64,000 nt of DNA from Fluviispira vulneris (lineage in GTDB: Bacteria; Bdellovibrionota_B; Oligoflexia; Silvanigrellales; Silvanigrellaceae), in assembly GCF_014281055.1 (NCBI RefSeq), contig NZ_JACRSE010000001.1, forward strand, positions 682,001 to 746,000. The letters run 5' to 3'. The notes beneath the pieces are model-generated. The model saw only the letters and a program-made list of their open reading frames with translations. It was not told the origin of the DNA and searched no databases. Numbering within the stretch: the stretch's first letter is position 1; each line of letters starts with the position of its first letter. Both the position numbers and the translations under genes were made by a program. Below are positions 61,637 to 64,000 of the stretch, piece by piece.

Positions 61637-62918
61637 TTCTATTAACTGTCAAAGTACCATATATATATTCACCTGAAGGAGCTTTCGCATCCACAGCGTT
61701 TTCCGCTCCTAACACTCCAGTTGGCAAAGATTTAGCCATTTGCAATCGCACAAAGTTATTTTGAATTTGGGCATTGAACCCATTCGGATTGCTTGGGTCT
61801 AAAAACTTTTCAAGCTGGGGTGCATTGGTATGGACGCCAAGCATTAAGTTATAATAAGCAACGCCCCTATCGTGGTCATTGTCGACCGGAAACGATATTT
61901 GTGTGGAATATGTTTTTTGATCATCTACACTTGTAGACCAACCCCAGTTTTGTTGAAAACTTGTGCTAATTTCTGTTGAAAAAAGTCCATCAAAACCAGC
62001 ACTTTCTTTAACACCCAACTGATAACCTAAGCTTGAAGTTTCTGTCTTTGACAAACCATGCGTAACAGAAATGGTATTGCTCAATGCAGATCCTCGACCC
62101 ACTTGGCTTTCCCATGCCAACTGCCAGAAAGTCCCTGAACTTAAGGATTCAGAACCATCACCACTCGTAATTTGTTGCAAATTCGCCGGAGATCCATTGT
62201 TTCCATTCCAAACCTTAAAAGACTCATTGGGGTTTGATTTTATTAAAACATAACCAATAGGTTCTCCATATTTAGCATTGAATTCAATTGCTAAATCAAA
62301 AGAATCTACTGAAGGAGTCACTTCTTTGAATTTGCCATCTCCCGTGGCAGCAAAGAATTTATCAAAACTGTCATTGTAATCTTCAACATAAAACCAACTT
62401 ACAGTGTTTGTTTTAATATCTCTTAAAACAAAACCGACGCTTTTGCCGGGAGGACTGTCGGGAGGAAGAAAGGGAGCCGTAGTTTGTATGTTTCGTTCTA
62501 CTCCCAATACTCCATGACAACCAGTTGGATCGGTACAGACAAGTTCTGTGCCGATATCTTTGTATCCTAAACTCGCATATGACCTTGCAGGAGACCAATT
62601 TTGTTGATTTTCAATTCCCCAAGTCATGGGAAATGCTCCATTATGGGAATTTACGTAGGTATCAATGTTCGTAAAACTGGGCATGGGATATGATGGAATA
62701 GGATCTGATAATCGATTTTCCCCTGTTGAGCGTTTTCCTCTTATATTATAATTGCTTTTTAGCAACTTATTCCCAGCATAAATATTATATTTTACTATCT
62801 CATTATTTGGTTGAGATTGAATCTGCCTAGTTTCTCCGTTTGAAGAGTTCGCAAAAGCTATTCCAGATAAAGAAACACTCATTAATAATGTGATTTTTTT
62901 TGTCTTACTTTTTAACAT
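61632..62918 (-). CDS. Exported aerolysin-like (ETX/MTX2-type) pore-forming toxin candidate
   Basis: A 428-residue protein with a signal peptide (LLMSVSLSGIAFA-NS). The C-terminal half has the Ser/Thr-rich alternating strand pattern of aerolysin-type beta-pore-forming toxins (SNTISVTHGLSKTETSSLGY, LFSTEISTSFQQNWGWSTSV, KTYSTQISFPV). The N-terminal half (TWGIENQQNWSPARSYASLGY, TGCHGVLGVE, VGFVLRDIKTNTVSWFYVED) may be the receptor-binding part. AAGGAG precedes the ATG. Assignment is by strand pattern, without a signature motif. Confidence 0.6.
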   Translation of the reverse strand: MLKSKTKKITLLMSVSLSGIAFANSSNGETRQIQSQPNNEIVKYNIYAGNKLLKSNYNIRGKRSTGENRLSDPIPSYPMPSFTNIDTYVNSHNGAFPMTWGIENQQNWSPARSYASLGYKDIGTELVCTDPTGCHGVLGVERNIQTTAPFLPPDSPPGKSVGFVLRDIKTNTVSWFYVEDYNDSFDKFFAATGDGKFKEVTPSVDSFDLAIEFNAKYGEPIGYVLIKSNPNESFKVWNGNNGSPANLQQITSGDGSESLSSGTFWQLAWESQVGRGSALSNTISVTHGLSKTETSSLGYQLGVKESAGFDGLFSTEISTSFQQNWGWSTSVDDQKTYSTQISFPVDNDHDRGVAYYNLMLGVHTNAPQLEKFLDPSNPNGFNAQIQNNFVRLQMAKSLPTGVLGAENAVDAKAPSGEYIYGTLTVNRT

Positions 62919-63113
62919 TTATAATTTCTCCTTTAATATCGAAAGACAAATCAAGCAAAACCTCATATATTTCATACTCTTTGCAATCATAAATGTTTCA
63001 ATTTATTTTATTGTAAATTTTTTTTACTTATTTTTGGCGAGTTATTAATTATTTTTTATATATAAAATCAAAGTTTTAAAAATTTTTAAAGCGTCTAGAT
63101 CGTTAAATGTCAA

Positions 63114-63155
63114 AAAACAATTCACTTTTTGGTGGGCTATTTTGTGAATTGTTTT
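63114..63155 (-). terminator. Intrinsic terminator of the DAACS symporter gene
   Basis: A perfect 12-bp inverted repeat (63114-63125/63144-63155) with an 18-nt loop; on the minus strand the stem runs into six T, immediately after the symporter stop at 63161. Confidence 0.85.
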
Positions 63156-63160
63156 CTTTG

Positions 63161-64000
63161 TTAAGAAGCTTTATTTAAGACACTTTTGTTTAGATTTAAC
63201 TTATCATTTACGACCTTAGCAACGCAGGAATCAGACCAGACATTTAAGGATGTCTCTACCATATCGATAATACTGTAAAAAGGTAATATAACCGCTAAGA
63301 GAGTGATTGGCACATTCATGCTCGCAAGCAGGCTGGCACTGAGAAAAAAGCAGCCCATCGGAACCCCAGCATTGCCCACTGCAGCTATGCTCGCAATTAC
63401 CACCCAAAGTCCCATCGTAGCAATGGTTATGTCGGCACCATTATTTTGCATTAAATAGATAACAGTGGCAAAAATAAAGGCTGCGCACCCATTCATATTA
63501 ATACTTGTGCAAAGGGGTAAAACGAAACGAGTGACTGTAGGATGCAGTTTTAAATTACTCTCTGCACTTTCTATGGTTACAGGTAAAGTACCTGCCGATG
63601 ATTTTGAGAAAAAAGCTAAAGACAATGCGGGCAACATTCCACGCATTGTTTGAAAGGGCTTTGCACCATTCCATTTTAACCACAATGGTAAGATGATAAA
63701 GCCCTGTACTATATTGGCTAAGACGACCACAGCTAAAAACTCACCCACCCCTTTTAAATCCATTCCGTCACGCAATTGGATCACTGTCGCTGTTACAAAT
63801 CCAAACAGACCAAGAGGTATGACTGCTACAATCCATTTAGTTAAGACGAGAAACAGACCATGGGCACCTTTAAAGAAATTAGTAATTGTTTTCTTTGATT
63901 CTACATCAGGTATAAAACGAATAGCCACTCCTGCTAATATGCTAATCAACAAAACCCCCATGACTTGATTTTCTAAAAAAGGAGCAATGATATTCGCAGG
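63161..64000 (-). CDS. DAACS-family Na+/H+:dicarboxylate (amino acid) symporter, N-terminus outside window
   Basis: The C-terminal 279 residues of an inner-membrane symporter. Open frame continues past position 64000. Visible: several membrane helices, KSSAGTLPVTIES (HP1 SSxxTLP motif), INMNGCAAFIFATVIY (the NMDGT-like motif, here NMNGC), GNAGVPMGCFFL (HP2) and the C-terminal IDMVETSLNVWSDSCVAKVV, the D-x-x-T-x-N-V-x-x-D motif. Substrate probably dicarboxylates or an amino acid. Confidence 0.9.
   Translation of the reverse strand, partial: PANIIAPFLENQVMGVLLISILAGVAIRFIPDVESKKTITNFFKGAHGLFLVLTKWIVAVIPLGLFGFVTATVIQLRDGMDLKGVGEFLAVVVLANIVQGFIILPLWLKWNGAKPFQTMRGMLPALSLAFFSKSSAGTLPVTIESAESNLKLHPTVTRFVLPLCTSINMNGCAAFIFATVIYLMQNNGADITIATMGLWVVIASIAAVGNAGVPMGCFFLSASLLASMNVPITLLAVILPFYSIIDMVETSLNVWSDSCVAKVVNDKLNLNKSVLNKAS

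Overview
This 64 kb window is an AT-rich Gram-negative bacterial chromosome segment: it has a lipid A acyltransferase, an outer-membrane barrel, lipoproteins, MreB, a TonB-like protein, a YidC with a large periplasmic domain and meso-DAP synthesis. The gene mix (che operon with CheV and STAS genes, GH57/GH15 glucan enzymes, chitinase plus LPMO, a pore-forming-toxin-like protein, low GC) is what I would expect of an aquatic member of Bdellovibrionota/Oligoflexia, perhaps Silvanigrellales. That placement is inference, not a database match.

Layout. 1-4.0 kb: minus-strand chemotaxis operon cheY-cheW-STAS-cheA-cheV (cheV cut by the window edge) behind a sigma28-like promoter. 4.0-6.8 kb: yhbY, folE and an OppA-type binding protein. 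6.8-18.7 kb: two unrecognised genes, dapF, a 2Fe-2S ferredoxin, a C2H2-like zinc-finger protein, an LpxL-type acyltransferase, riboflavin synthase, a STAS/CheZ-like protein, an aspartate ammonia-lyase fused to a cyclic-nucleotide-binding domain, a TonB-like protein and mreB. 18.8-27 kb: a delta-60 repeat protein, then the minus-strand run rnpA-yidD-yidC-jag-mnmE followed by a methyltransferase and a haem-oxygenase-like protein. 27-33 kb: a FecR-domain protein with two unknown genes, nicotinamidase, a second OppA-like protein and a zinc-less DksA. 33.3-37.9 kb: malonate-semialdehyde-type dehydrogenase plus URC1 and URC4 homologues, a probable uracil-catabolism locus, followed by an esterase remnant. 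37.7-44.4 kb: small envelope and regulatory genes, an RRM protein, a repeat-containing chitin-binding-like protein and a frameshifted egtD. 44.5-53.2 kb: tmk-holB and an alpha-glucan operon (phosphorylase, glycosyltransferase, GH57, GH15). 53.2-64 kb: a histidine kinase with degenerate catalytic motifs, a SAHH-like protein behind a long palindrome, chitinase and LPMO, a binding protein, mnmG, an aerolysin-like toxin candidate and a truncated DAACS symporter.

Points most worth following: the cNMP-aspartase fusion; the egtD homologue whose full 320-residue length is restored by one base in a homopolymer; the urc1-urc4-dehydrogenase locus with a duplicated 22-bp leader element; a 12-bp hairpin that buries a Shine-Dalgarno sequence; and the chitin-attack plus toxin set that suggests interaction with chitinous animals. 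No tRNA, rRNA, CRISPR array, insertion sequence or prophage was seen.
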